Source of the DNA: an uncultured bacterium
Lineage (GTDB): Bacteria; Planctomycetota; UBA1135; GCA-002686595
Length of the DNA: 64,000 bases
Direction of reading: 5' to 3'
NCBI GenBank assembly: GCA_938075305.1
Contig: CALJGV010000010.1
Span: forward strand, 124,001 to 188,000
Shown: positions 43,772 to 52,181 of the stretch, one piece after another
Numbering within the stretch: the stretch's first letter is position 1
Layout of the letters: each line of letters opens with the position of its first letter
Notes under the pieces: generated by a model
Told to the model about the DNA's origin: nothing
Databases searched by the model: none
The model's input: the letters and a program-made list of their open reading frames with translations, nothing else
Translations under genes and position numbers: made by a program

Positions 43772-46700
43772 ATGACCAAGACCGATCGCGACCCCCAGGA
43801 CGACTCCCTCGTCGAGCTGGACCCCTCCCAGGCGGAGGCGTTCCTCGAGCGGACGCGGACCGTCAGCGACGGTGAGCCCTTGCCCCCCTCCATCCCAGGG
43901 TTCGAGGTCCTCGGCGTCCTCGGTCGCGGCGCGACCGGCGTGGTCTACCGCGCGAGGCAGGAGGCGGTGGAGCGCGACGTCGCTCTCAAGGCGCTGCACC
44001 CCGAGCTCGTGACCAACGTGCGGGCGGTCAAGCGGCTGAAGCGCGAGGCTCGCCTCGCCGCGCGGCTCGCTCACCCGAGCATCATCTCCGCCATCGACAT
44101 GGGGGAGATCAACGGTGTCTGGTGGTACGCCATGGAGCTGGTCGAGGGCGTCTCCCTCGGCCGTCGGATCGCCGAGCGGGGCTCCCTCACCGAGCGAGAG
44201 GTCCTCCGGCTGTTCAGCCCCCTCTGCGATGCGCTTCAGCACGCGCACGAGGTGGGGGTGGTGCACCGCGACATCAAGCCGGCGAACATCCTCATCGATG
44301 GCCGGGGGAGGGCGCTGCTGGTGGACCTCGGGCTGGCCGTCGGGCAGAACGACCCAGCCATCACCCGCACGGGTGCGACCCTCGGCACGCCCCACTACAT
44401 CAGCCCCGAACAGGCGCGCGACCCAGGACAGGCGGACATCCGCAGCGACATCTGGTCGATCGGCGCCACCATGTACCACGCGGTGTGCGGCCGCCCGCCC
44501 TTCAAGGCCGACGGCGACGGAACGGACGGCGTGGCGGAGGTCCTGGCTCGCGTGCTCCACGATCCCGTTGAGGACCCGCGCGCGATCATCCCGGGGCTCT
44601 CCCGGGATCTCTCGCTCCTCCTTCGCAAGTGCCTGACCCGCGATCCGGCGCAGCGCTACCAGGAGCCCTGGGAGCTCGTCGCGGACATCGAACTCCTGCG
44701 CGAGCGGCGGCGGCTCGACCTGCGCGGGAGCCGCCTGGACCCCTACGCCTCGCGGCGTCCGCGGTGGCTCGGCGGAGCGCTCGTGGCGGCCCTGGGGGCC
44801 GCCGCCGTGGTGCTCACCTGGGTCATGACCGCGAGACCCTGGGAGGATCCAGTGGAGGAGGTCGCCCCCCGGTACGGCGAGGTCCTGGAGGACTGGCCGG
44901 AGCTGCTCGCGATCCGGGACGGGTTCGAGTCCTCCAACATGACGCTCGCGGCGGCCCTCGCAGACCTTGGCACCCAGCGCCTCGAGGAGGTCCCGGGGTC
45001 CGGGCGGATCCTCCGAGACCAGCTCCTGGTCCGGCTCAAGGGGGCCCTGGCCGAGGGCGTCTCTCGATGCCTTTCGGGGGCTCAGTTGGAGGTGCAGGGG
45101 GCGCTCGAGGAGCACGCGTTTGACCGCGCCGCGCGAGCCTGCGGCGACGGGCTGGACGAGCGCCTTCGTCAGGCCACGGGCTTCGTCTCCCTGGATCGGT
45201 TGCCCGCCGGGGCGGCGCGGCTCGAGGCGGAGCACTGGCGTCGGTCTCGGTCGGAGGAGGTCCAGGAGGAGCGGCGCCTGGCGCGGGAAGCGGCCGCCGC
45301 CGCGCTGCGGCTCGCTTACCCGGACCTGGTTCGAAGCCGGATCGCCGGGTTGCTGAAGTCGCGTCGCTGGGCCGAAGCGGACGCGTTCCTCGACCGCGCG
45401 GACTCCGAGGGCTGGCTGGAGCTTGAGGGCCTCGAACTCGACCTGCGCGGGCTCGACGCCTCCGAGCGGCTGGAGGTGGCCTCCGAGGTCGACGCTCTCG
45501 CCCGCAGCGACCGCTCGAACGTACGCTACCGCATGGCCGCGGCCGTCGATGAGGTCACCGACTTCATCGACGCGGAGCGTCAGGCGGCGTTGGACGAGAT
45601 CCAGGCGGGGCGGGTCAAGGGCGAACGTTCGGTGGTGGACAGCTTCAGCGACGCCCTCGCGGCGAAGTCCGCGACCCTCGGTCTCGACGTCAGCCAGCTC
45701 ACCGCCGAGTTTCGTGCGCCCTTCGTCAGCGAGGTGAACGAGGTGCGGGCCGCGCTCTCCGTGGCCGAGGCGGTGCGGCGTGAGGAGCTCGCCGAGCTGG
45801 CCTTGCTCGAGCTTGAGCAGGAGCTCGGCCCCCTGCGCAAGCGGCGAGAATACGCCGCGGTGCGGGCCGCCCTCAACGAGGCGCTCGCGGAGCCCTGGCG
45901 CAAGTCCACCCACGCTGCGATCCGCGCGCGGGTCCGCGAGACCGAGCTGCTCGACATGGTGCTGGATCGCGCGGCGCAGGGCATCGAGGCACGAGCGGGG
46001 CAGACGGTGGAGGTTCACTTCGAGCGGATCCCGGTGCGGGGCCGGGTCGGCGCGCGCGCGTCCAGCGCACGGCGGCTCGGGTTCCAGCTGGCCGTCGGGC
46101 GCGATCAGCGCATCCACGTCTTCCTGAGCCCCTCGCAGCGGACGGGCGCCCCCGCCGAGCGGGTGCTCGAGGGGGCCGATGTGCTGCGCCTCGCCGGGCT
46201 GTTGGATCCAGACCGCCTGTCCCCGGTGGACCAGCTGGCGGCGGCGGCGTTCCTGGCCGCGGAGGGGGACGCGGAGGCGGCGCGGCGACGGATCCGGCTC
46301 CAGGACCACTCGAGCGACGAGCTGCTGCCCGCGGACCTCGAGCGGCGGGTACGCCGCTTCGCCGAGGAGCGCCCCGACCGGCGCGGGACGACCTCGGTTC
46401 CCCTGGACCGGAGCGAGGCGCTGCCGGGCTCGGCGCCGCTCCCCGGGGTGGACCAGGCCTTCGGCGTGCCCAACCAGGCCTCGGTAGGACGCCAGGTTCG
46501 GCTCGTCTGGGACCTGGTGGAGGACGGCGGCACGGCGCGAGAGCTCGGCGCCACGAGGCCCCTTCCCGGGGGCCCGGAGAGGCTCGGGGCCTGGAGCCCT
46601 GGGCGCTGGGCCCTGCGCCCGGAAGGGCTCGCCCTCCTCACGGAGCTGGAGCAGCGGTCCGACTTCACGGGGACATCCAGGGGGCCGCACCTCGCGCTCC

Positions 46701-47143
46701 TCGCCCCCCTGAACCTCGAGAAGCCCGTCCTCATCCGATTGCGGCTGCGACCCGGGGATCATCGACCCGAGGGGCACCTGGTGGCGGTGTCGGTCAGGGG
46801 GTATCACCTGCTGCTCGCCTGCGATCCCTTCCAGCCCCGGGCATGGTTCGGATCCGGGGACCTGGGCGCGCTGCTACGTCACGTGGAGGACGGGGCCGCC
46901 GAGCTGCCCGGGACCTTCCGGGAGCGACCCTTCAAGGGGCTCACCGACGGAGAGGTGGCGACGATCGAGCTGGAGCTCGGGCCCTCTTCCCTGGAGCGGG
47001 CCAGCGTGAACGGGGAGGTCCTCGACTTCCCTCGCTTCCTCGAGAAGGCCGCCGGGGCGGAGGACGTGGTCCGCCTGAGGTCGGCCAAGCCCATGACGCT
47101 CCTCGACGCCGAGCTGCGCGGGACCCGGCGGGCCAGGCGCTGA
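43772..47143 (+). CDS. Large transmembrane Ser/Thr protein kinase
   Basis: A 1123-residue protein. Residues ~40-310 form a Hanks-type kinase: VLGRGATGVVYRARQ (glycine loop), DVALKALHPE (Lys), VVHRDIKPANILIDG (catalytic loop), LLVDLGLA (DLG in place of DFG) and GTPHYISPEQARD. One transmembrane helix (LGGALVAALGAAAVVLTWVM) lies near residue 340. The ~760-residue C-terminal part is Ala/Glu/Arg-rich, largely helical, with no domain I recognise; the last ~220 residues look more beta-rich. It sits directly after the FHA-containing sigma54 activator and is probably its cotranscribed partner. Confidence 0.92.
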   Translation: MTKTDRDPQDDSLVELDPSQAEAFLERTRTVSDGEPLPPSIPGFEVLGVLGRGATGVVYRARQEAVERDVALKALHPELVTNVRAVKRLKREARLAARLAHPSIISAIDMGEINGVWWYAMELVEGVSLGRRIAERGSLTEREVLRLFSPLCDALQHAHEVGVVHRDIKPANILIDGRGRALLVDLGLAVGQNDPAITRTGATLGTPHYISPEQARDPGQADIRSDIWSIGATMYHAVCGRPPFKADGDGTDGVAEVLARVLHDPVEDPRAIIPGLSRDLSLLLRKCLTRDPAQRYQEPWELVADIELLRERRRLDLRGSRLDPYASRRPRWLGGALVAALGAAAVVLTWVMTARPWEDPVEEVAPRYGEVLEDWPELLAIRDGFESSNMTLAAALADLGTQRLEEVPGSGRILRDQLLVRLKGALAEGVSRCLSGAQLEVQGALEEHAFDRAARACGDGLDERLRQATGFVSLDRLPAGAARLEAEHWRRSRSEEVQEERRLAREAAAAALRLAYPDLVRSRIAGLLKSRRWAEADAFLDRADSEGWLELEGLELDLRGLDASERLEVASEVDALARSDRSNVRYRMAAAVDEVTDFIDAERQAALDEIQAGRVKGERSVVDSFSDALAAKSATLGLDVSQLTAEFRAPFVSEVNEVRAALSVAEAVRREELAELALLELEQELGPLRKRREYAAVRAALNEALAEPWRKSTHAAIRARVRETELLDMVLDRAAQGIEARAGQTVEVHFERIPVRGRVGARASSARRLGFQLAVGRDQRIHVFLSPSQRTGAPAERVLEGADVLRLAGLLDPDRLSPVDQLAAAAFLAAEGDAEAARRRIRLQDHSSDELLPADLERRVRRFAEERPDRRGTTSVPLDRSEALPGSAPLPGVDQAFGVPNQASVGRQVRLVWDLVEDGGTARELGATRPLPGGPERLGAWSPGRWALRPEGLALLTELEQRSDFTGTSRGPHLALLAPLNLEKPVLIRLRLRPGDHRPEGHLVAVSVRGYHLLLACDPFQPRAWFGSGDLGALLRHVEDGAAELPGTFRERPFKGLTDGEVATIELELGPSSLERASVNGEVLDFPRFLEKAAGAEDVVRLRSAKPMTLLDAELRGTRRARR

Positions 47144-47162
47144 GGGACCCCCGGGTGGTCCC
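47144..47162. terminator. Hairpin after the kinase gene
   Basis: GGGACC-CCCGGGT-GGTCCC, a perfect 6-bp stem, starts at the base after the kinase stop and sits in the 34-bp convergent gap. No T-tract. Confidence 0.4.
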
Positions 47163-47177
47163 CACGGTCGGCGCCCA

Positions 47178-47765
47178 TCAGTCGGCGCGGGTGAAGCGCG
47201 CGGTGACGTCCCGGGCCCGCTGCATGCGGGCGGAGGGCACCAGGTCCTCGACGGCGTCCAGAGCTGCCGTGACCTCCTGGGGCTCGGCCCCGCACCGGAT
47301 GGCCCCGCGCGCGTGGCTCGCCAGCTGGCGGTCGTGGCCGGTGGCCGCGAGCATCACCACGGCGAGGAGCTCTCGATCCCGGGCGTCGAGGCCGTCTCGG
47401 GAGAGCACGGAGCCGTAGGCGTGTCCAGCCACCAGGTCCGCGAGGTCGGAGTCGAGGGACCGCAGGTGGTCGCGGACGCCGTCCGCGCCGTCCCCGTAGA
47501 TGCGGTCGAAGAGCTCCCTCCCCGCCCCGGGGGAGCCGGCGGGACCCGCGGCCCCCGCCTGGATCCCTGCGCCATGCAGGTGGTCCAGCGCCGCGATGGT
47601 CCTGGGGAAGCCGCAGAACAGGTGACACTGAAGGATGGCCTCCTTCTCCGCTCGCTCCAGTGGCCGGGGACCGGCCATCGCCGCGAACGCGTCGAGCTCC
47701 TCGGGGAGGAACCGGACCACTGCCACGGCGAGCCGAACCAGGGCGGGAGGCATGGGGGGGCGCAT
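47178..47765 (-). CDS. Carboxymuconolactone decarboxylase/AhpD-like family protein
   Basis: A 195-residue helical protein from the ATG at 47765. The segment ELLAVVMLAATGHDRQLASH followed by ARGAIRCGAEPQEVTAALDA is the CMD-family core, but the CxxC/CxxxH redox cysteines of AhpD are missing (GHDRQLASH), so peroxidase activity is unlikely. The N-terminal half has a second, degenerate CMD-like repeat (LFCGFPRTIAALDHLHGAG). Its ATG overlaps the psd stop in a TGATG arrangement, implying translational coupling with phosphatidylserine decarboxylase. Function unknown. Confidence 0.65.
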   Translation of the reverse strand: MRPPMPPALVRLAVAVVRFLPEELDAFAAMAGPRPLERAEKEAILQCHLFCGFPRTIAALDHLHGAGIQAGAAGPAGSPGAGRELFDRIYGDGADGVRDHLRSLDSDLADLVAGHAYGSVLSRDGLDARDRELLAVVMLAATGHDRQLASHARGAIRCGAEPQEVTAALDAVEDLVPSARMQRARDVTARFTRAD

Positions 47766-48568
47766 CAGGGCTGGTCCGCGGAGAGGTCCGCGATGGGTTC
47801 GCCCATCCGGACGGTGGCCCCAAGGTCCGCGGTGGGGGCGTGGAAGCCGGGCGGGGTCACCAGCACGACGGTCGAGCCCATCTCGAAGCGGCCGAACTCC
47901 TCTCCCCGGCTGAACGCGCGCGCGGGCTCGACCGGGCCGCGGTGGAGGGGGTCGACGCCGACCACGCGGATGCGCCCGACGACCACCGCGCCCACCAGGA
48001 CCATGAAGAACGTCCCCTGGGCCGACTCGAGACGGCAGACGACGCGCTCGTTGACCGGGAGGACCCGGCGGCGCTCGAGGACGCTCGGCTGGACGCTGTG
48101 CCGATCCCCGGGGACGTGGACGACCTCCGTGAGCTCGGCATCCAGGGGACAGTGGATCCGGTGGTAGTCCTTGGGGCCCAGGTAGAGGGTGAACTGGTGC
48201 CCGCCGTCGAGGTCCACGTCCTCGCCCACGCCCGCGAGGAGGGTTCGGATCGGGTAGCGGCGCTCCTTCGCCTCCAGCACCATGCCGTTCGTCACGGGGG
48301 AGCTGGCCTGGACCATGCAATCCACGGGGGAGGGCAGCTGGGCCGGGTCGTCGCTGACCGTCCGCGCGCCATCCTTCAGCCTCCGGACGAAGAACGCGCC
48401 GAGGCTAGGGTAGTCCTGGGGGCGGCCTCGCATCTCTCCCAGGTCCGCGCCGGTGAAGGCGGCGTAGCCCCTGTAGAGCGGTCCGCGGAGCATGCTGGGG
48501 ACGCGGCGGTCGGCTGCCCAGCCGATGAGGAGGGAGAGCCGTCGTTTCACCTGGAGGGGGGAGGCCAT
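47765..48568 (-). CDS. psd: Phosphatidylserine decarboxylase proenzyme
   Basis: A 267-residue protein from the ATG at 48568. It makes phosphatidylethanolamine in the inner membrane. The self-cleavage site is GST in RFEMGSTVVLV; Ser becomes the pyruvoyl group of the alpha chain. The catalytic Asp is in LPSPVDCMVQ and the His residues in PKDYHRIHCPLD. The overall layout is that of Psd type I. No pssA is in the window, although cdsA at 4.9 kb provides the precursor CDP-DAG. A TAGGGT hexamer ends 6 nt before the ATG. Confidence 0.93.
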   Translation of the reverse strand: MASPLQVKRRLSLLIGWAADRRVPSMLRGPLYRGYAAFTGADLGEMRGRPQDYPSLGAFFVRRLKDGARTVSDDPAQLPSPVDCMVQASSPVTNGMVLEAKERRYPIRTLLAGVGEDVDLDGGHQFTLYLGPKDYHRIHCPLDAELTEVVHVPGDRHSVQPSVLERRRVLPVNERVVCRLESAQGTFFMVLVGAVVVGRIRVVGVDPLHRGPVEPARAFSRGEEFGRFEMGSTVVLVTPPGFHAPTADLGATVRMGEPIADLSADQP

Positions 48569-48574
48569 GGGCGG

Positions 48575-48580
48575 ACCCTA
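48575..48580 (-). promoter_or_regulatory. -10-like hexamer of psd, leaderless spacing
   Basis: TAGGGT on the minus strand with 6 nt to the ATG. No -35 box recognised. Confidence 0.45.
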
Positions 48581-48761
48581 TCCGGCGGCACGTGCCGGGG
48601 GGAAGTCTCCGATTGGACGCTGTGCGCCTTGACGCACCTTCCTTGCCCAGCATCATGAGGCCCTACCGCTCGTCGGCCGCGCCCAAGGATCCTGTGTGGA
48701 CCCCGGGACCGGCCCCCGCCGAGAGTCCACCTGCTCGTTTTCCCCGCCCCCAGGGACCCCG

Positions 48762-50039
48762 ATGACCTCCGGAACCACCGTCGTGATCCTCGCCGCAGGC
48801 AAGGGCACGCGCATGAAGAGCGAGACCCCCAAGTGTCTCCATGAGCTTTGCGGGCGGTCCATGCTCGGCTGGGTGCTCGGGGCGGCCGAGGGGCTGTCCC
48901 CCGACCGCATCGTCGTGGTGGTGGGGCACGGGGCGGCCGAGGTCGAGGCCGCCGCGCGCCGCGAGCTCCCGGGTGTGGACCTGCAGTTCGTCCTCCAGGA
49001 GCCCCAGCTGGGCACCGGTCACGCGCTGCAGGTGGCGGCGCCGGCCCTCGGGGACACCGAGCGGGTCGTCGTGACCTACGGCGACATGCCCCTGCTCTCC
49101 ACCGAGAGCATGCAGTCCCTGGTGGACGCGCAGATGGGCGCCGGGGCGCCCGGCGCGGTCTCCATCCTGACGGCCATCATCGACGACCCCACGGGGTACG
49201 GCCGGATCATCCGCCGGGAGGACGGCTCCTTCGAGCGGATCGTCGAGCACAAGGACGCCTCGGAAGAGGAGCGGATGGTCAACGAGACCAACCTCGGGGT
49301 CTATTGCTTCGACCGGGGGACCCTCGACGGAGACCTGGGGCGGCTGGACAACAACAACGCCCAGGGCGAGTACTACATCACCGACCTGGTCGGGATGGCC
49401 GACGCCGGCGGGCGTCCCGTGCTGCCGCTGGTCCTCGAGGACGCGGGCGAGGCACAGGGGGTCAACGATCTCGGTCAGCTCGCCGAGGTGCGCTGGCAGG
49501 TCCAAATGCGGATCTTGGAGCAGCACATGGCCGCCGGCGTGCGGATCATGGACCCGGCCACCACCTTCATCGATCACGGCGTGGAGATCGGCTGCGGGAC
49601 CGAGATCCTGCCCTGCACCGTGATCCGATCCGGCGTCAAGGTCGGAGAGGGATGCGAGGTGGGCCCGTTCACCCACCTGCGGGCCGGAGCGGTGCTCGAG
49701 GATACCGCCGAGGTGGGCAACTTCACCGAGATGAAGAACTCGACCCTCGGGAGCGGCTCCAAGGCCAAGCACCTCAGCTACCTCGGGGACACCCGCATCG
49801 GCGCCAAGGCCAACATCGGCGCCGGGACGATCTTCGCGAACTACGACGGTAAGAAGAAGCACCCGACCACGGTGGGGGACGGCGCCTTCATCGGCAGCGG
49901 GTCCATCGTCGTGGCGCCCAACGAGGTGCCCCCGGGCGCGACCACCGGTGCCGGCGCGGTGATCACCCGCTCGGCGGAGATGCGAGAAGGGGAGACGTGG
50001 GTCGGGATGCCGGCCCGTAAGCTCTATCCGAAGAGTTGA
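48762..50039 (+). CDS. glmU: Bifunctional UDP-GlcNAc pyrophosphorylase/GlcN-1-P acetyltransferase
   Basis: A 425-residue protein from the ATG at 48762. The N-terminal uridylyltransferase begins VVILAAGKGTRMKSETPK with the G-x-G-T-R-M loop; VTYGDMPLL and NETNLGVYCF follow. The C-terminal half is a left-handed beta-helix of hexapeptide repeats (VGPFTHLRAGAV, NFTEMKNSTLG) with KHLSYLGDTRIG and ANIGAGTIFANYDGKKKHPT, the acetyltransferase site. It makes UDP-GlcNAc for peptidoglycan and lipid A (substrate of LpxA at 61.4 kb). It is about 30 residues shorter than E. coli GlmU at the C-terminus, which ends shortly after the helix. Confidence 0.93.
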   Translation: MTSGTTVVILAAGKGTRMKSETPKCLHELCGRSMLGWVLGAAEGLSPDRIVVVVGHGAAEVEAAARRELPGVDLQFVLQEPQLGTGHALQVAAPALGDTERVVVTYGDMPLLSTESMQSLVDAQMGAGAPGAVSILTAIIDDPTGYGRIIRREDGSFERIVEHKDASEEERMVNETNLGVYCFDRGTLDGDLGRLDNNNAQGEYYITDLVGMADAGGRPVLPLVLEDAGEAQGVNDLGQLAEVRWQVQMRILEQHMAAGVRIMDPATTFIDHGVEIGCGTEILPCTVIRSGVKVGEGCEVGPFTHLRAGAVLEDTAEVGNFTEMKNSTLGSGSKAKHLSYLGDTRIGAKANIGAGTIFANYDGKKKHPTTVGDGAFIGSGSIVVAPNEVPPGATTGAGAVITRSAEMREGETWVGMPARKLYPKS

Positions 50040-50162
50040 CCCCAAGATCGCGGGCCCTCCCCCCTCCGCCCGCGGCATCACGTCGAGAGCCCCCTGCTCC
50101 GATCTTCCCCCCCCCAAGACCCCAAGACCCAGACCTTCGCCGCCCCGTCGCGGCCCCGTCCA

Positions 50163-51107
50163 ATGAGCAGCGCCTACGGTGACATCACCCTCATCTCGGG
50201 GAACGCCCACGTCGAGCTGTCGAAGGCGATCTCGGAGAACCTCGACCAACCCCTGGCCTCAGCCCGGGTGGCGCGCTTCACCGACGGCGAGGTCGACATC
50301 AAGCTCGACGAGGACATCCGCGGGCGAGACGTCTTCGTGCTGCAGCCGACCTGCCCACCGGTCAACGAGAACTGGGTCGAGCTGCTCCTCCTCTTGGACA
50401 CGCTCCGGCGCGCGAGCGCCGGGCGGATCACGGCGGTCATGCCCTACTACGGCTACGCCCGGAAGGATCGGAAGGACGAGGGGCGCGTCCCGATCAGCGC
50501 CAAGGTCGTCGCGAACACCCTGGTGGCCTGCGGCGCCGACCGCTTGGTCACCCTCGACATGCACGCGGCGCAGATCCAGGGCTTCTACGACATCCCCGTC
50601 GACCACCTCTACGCGCGCCCGGTGTTGCTCGACGAGGTCGAGGCCATGGGGCTCGACAACCCTGTCGTGGTGACCCCGGACGTGGGGGGCACCAAGATGG
50701 CGCGGGCCTACGCCAAGCGCCTCAACGCGGACCTCGCGATCGTCGACAAGCGACGGATCTCCGGCTCGGAGACGATGATCGAGCACGTCATCGGTGAGGT
50801 GGAGGGGCGCAACTGTGTGATCGTGGATGACATGATCTCCACCGGTGGCTCCATCACCCAGGCCGCCGCGATCCTCAAGACCAAGGGCGCGAAGGCGATC
50901 GTCATCGCCGTCAGCCACGCCGTCTTCTGCGGTCCCGCCGTGGACCGGCTGGACGCGGCGCCCGTGGACGCGATCCTCGTCACGGACTCGATCCCCCAGG
51001 GGGAGAAGCGGCCGAAGAAGCTGAAGGTGTGCAGCATCGCACCCCTCGTGGCCCAGACGATCCGGAGCATCCACACCTCCGAATCGGTCAGCTCCCTCTT
51101 CGAGTGA
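50163..51107 (+). CDS. prs: Ribose-phosphate pyrophosphokinase
   Basis: A 314-residue protein from the ATG at 50163, 123 bp after glmU. It makes PRPP from ribose-5-phosphate and ATP. Signature blocks are LMPYYGYARKDRK (ATP loop), VTLDMHAAQIQGFYDIPVDH and the PRPP-binding VIVDDMISTGGSI. The glmU-prs-rplY-pth order is widely conserved in bacteria. The last codons take part in a tandem duplication (51099-51132). Confidence 0.97.
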   Translation: MSSAYGDITLISGNAHVELSKAISENLDQPLASARVARFTDGEVDIKLDEDIRGRDVFVLQPTCPPVNENWVELLLLLDTLRRASAGRITAVMPYYGYARKDRKDEGRVPISAKVVANTLVACGADRLVTLDMHAAQIQGFYDIPVDHLYARPVLLDEVEAMGLDNPVVVTPDVGGTKMARAYAKRLNADLAIVDKRRISGSETMIEHVIGEVEGRNCVIVDDMISTGGSITQAAAILKTKGAKAIVIAVSHAVFCGPAVDRLDAAPVDAILVTDSIPQGEKRPKKLKVCSIAPLVAQTIRSIHTSESVSSLFE

Positions 51108-51132
51108 TCCCAGGGTTCGAGTGATCCCGGGG
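51099..51132 (+). repeat. Tandem duplication of the prs 3' end
   Basis: The 17-mer TTCGAGTGATCCCAGGG, which contains the last two codons and stop of prs, is repeated directly after itself with one change (A to G). The second copy is untranslated. Confidence 0.7.
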
Positions 51133-51231
51133 CGTCGCCGCCGGGCTGCCCGCCGGGGTGGCTCGAGCGGACGCGGGGCCCCCGCGGCGGGGCCCACCCC
51201 GCCGGGCTGTCCCCACCCTGGGGCGACGCCC
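51130..51231. repeat. Long imperfect inverted repeat between prs and rplY
   Basis: Three nested arms: GGGCGTCGCC (51130-51139) with GGCGACGCCC (51222-51231), 10 perfect pairs; a 14-nt arm at 51148-51161 with 51194-51207, 13 pairs and one C-C mismatch; and an inner GCGG/CCGC stem near 51173-51185. Together they can fold the whole 102 nt into one extended hairpin, either a terminator after prs or a leader structure for rplY. A TATTCT hexamer at 51313-51318 lies downstream of it, closer to rplY. Confidence 0.6.
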
Positions 51232-51402
51232 GCTGGCCCCCGAGAGGGGGGGGCGGACGGACGGCGCCATATTTCTGGCGGGACAGGGCCCCCGGCGGGG
51301 CATGGGGCTGACTATTCTCTTGGCCTCCAAATCCTGTGCGCCACTCCGGTTCGGGCTCCGCCCGGCGGTCCCGGGGGGCGACGAACCACCCAGGAACACC
51401 AC

Positions 51403-52002
51403 ATGACCGACGCCAAGATCGACTGCGCGATCCGAGAGTCCCTCGGCAGCCGCGCCTCCCGCCGCCTCCGCGCCATGGGGCGCGCCATCGCGAGCCTCCA
51501 GGCCGATAGCGACCACCCCCACGTCGACCTCCACTTCGACGAGGCGGAGTTCCACGCGGCCCGCCGCGCCCACGCCCACCTGTTCGACCTCATGTTGGAC
51601 GGGAAGACCGAGTCCGCCATCGTGCGTGAACTCCAGTGGGATGCCCTGGGAGACACCCTGCTCCACGTGGAGTTCAAGCGAGTGATCCGCGGCCAGAAGA
51701 CCGAGTCCAGCGTCCCGCTGGCCTTCACCGGCACCCCGGCCGGCATCCTCAACCACGACCTCGACACGGTGACGATCTCCTGCATCCCGTCGCTGATCCC
51801 GGACGCCATCAAGGTGTCGGTGGACGGCCTCGAGCCGGGGACCCACGTGAAGGCCTCCGACGTCCAGATGCCCGAGGGGATCGACCTCGTGCTGGATCCG
51901 GACACCGAGATCGCCGTCATCAGCGAGATGAGGGCTGCCGCCCCCGAGCCTGACGAGGCCGCCGAGGCCGCCGAAGGGGAAGGCGAGGCGACCGCCGACT
52001 GA
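51403..52002 (+). CDS. rplY: Ribosomal protein bL25, long (Ctc/TL5) form
   Basis: A 199-residue protein from the ATG at 51403. The N-terminal 5S-rRNA-binding domain covers ~1-100 (FDEAEFHAARRAH...LHVEFKRV) and the C-terminal beta domain ~100-180 (VPLAFTGTPAG, GLEPGTHVKASDVQMPEG). This is the two-domain CTC form rather than the short E. coli L25. The last ~20 residues are Glu/Ala-rich and acidic. The N-terminus is unusual: the typical start of the 5S-binding domain is altered (RESLGSRASRRLRAMGRAIA). Confidence 0.85.
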   Translation: MTDAKIDCAIRESLGSRASRRLRAMGRAIASLQADSDHPHVDLHFDEAEFHAARRAHAHLFDLMLDGKTESAIVRELQWDALGDTLLHVEFKRVIRGQKTESSVPLAFTGTPAGILNHDLDTVTISCIPSLIPDAIKVSVDGLEPGTHVKASDVQMPEGIDLVLDPDTEIAVISEMRAAAPEPDEAAEAAEGEGEATAD

Positions 52003-52181
52003 CCCGTCCCCCCGCGGCGCCGGGGTGGGATCCACGCGCCCGCTGCAGCCTTCTGGCGCGGCGGGGCTTCCGGACCCTCCCGGCCGCCGCTACGCTCTTT
52101 CGCCGCTTCCGGGACCTCCCGGGAGCGGACCCCCGCGCCCTCCCCGGGCTGACCACCGCGTCCCCCGCGATCGAACTCACG

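Noticed and set aside
43481-46807. A minus-strand open frame of more than 1100 codons opposite the Ser/Thr kinase
   Set aside because: It is an antisense shadow of a well-supported kinase gene. High third-position GC suppresses stop codons on the opposite strand, and the translation shows no recognisable domain.
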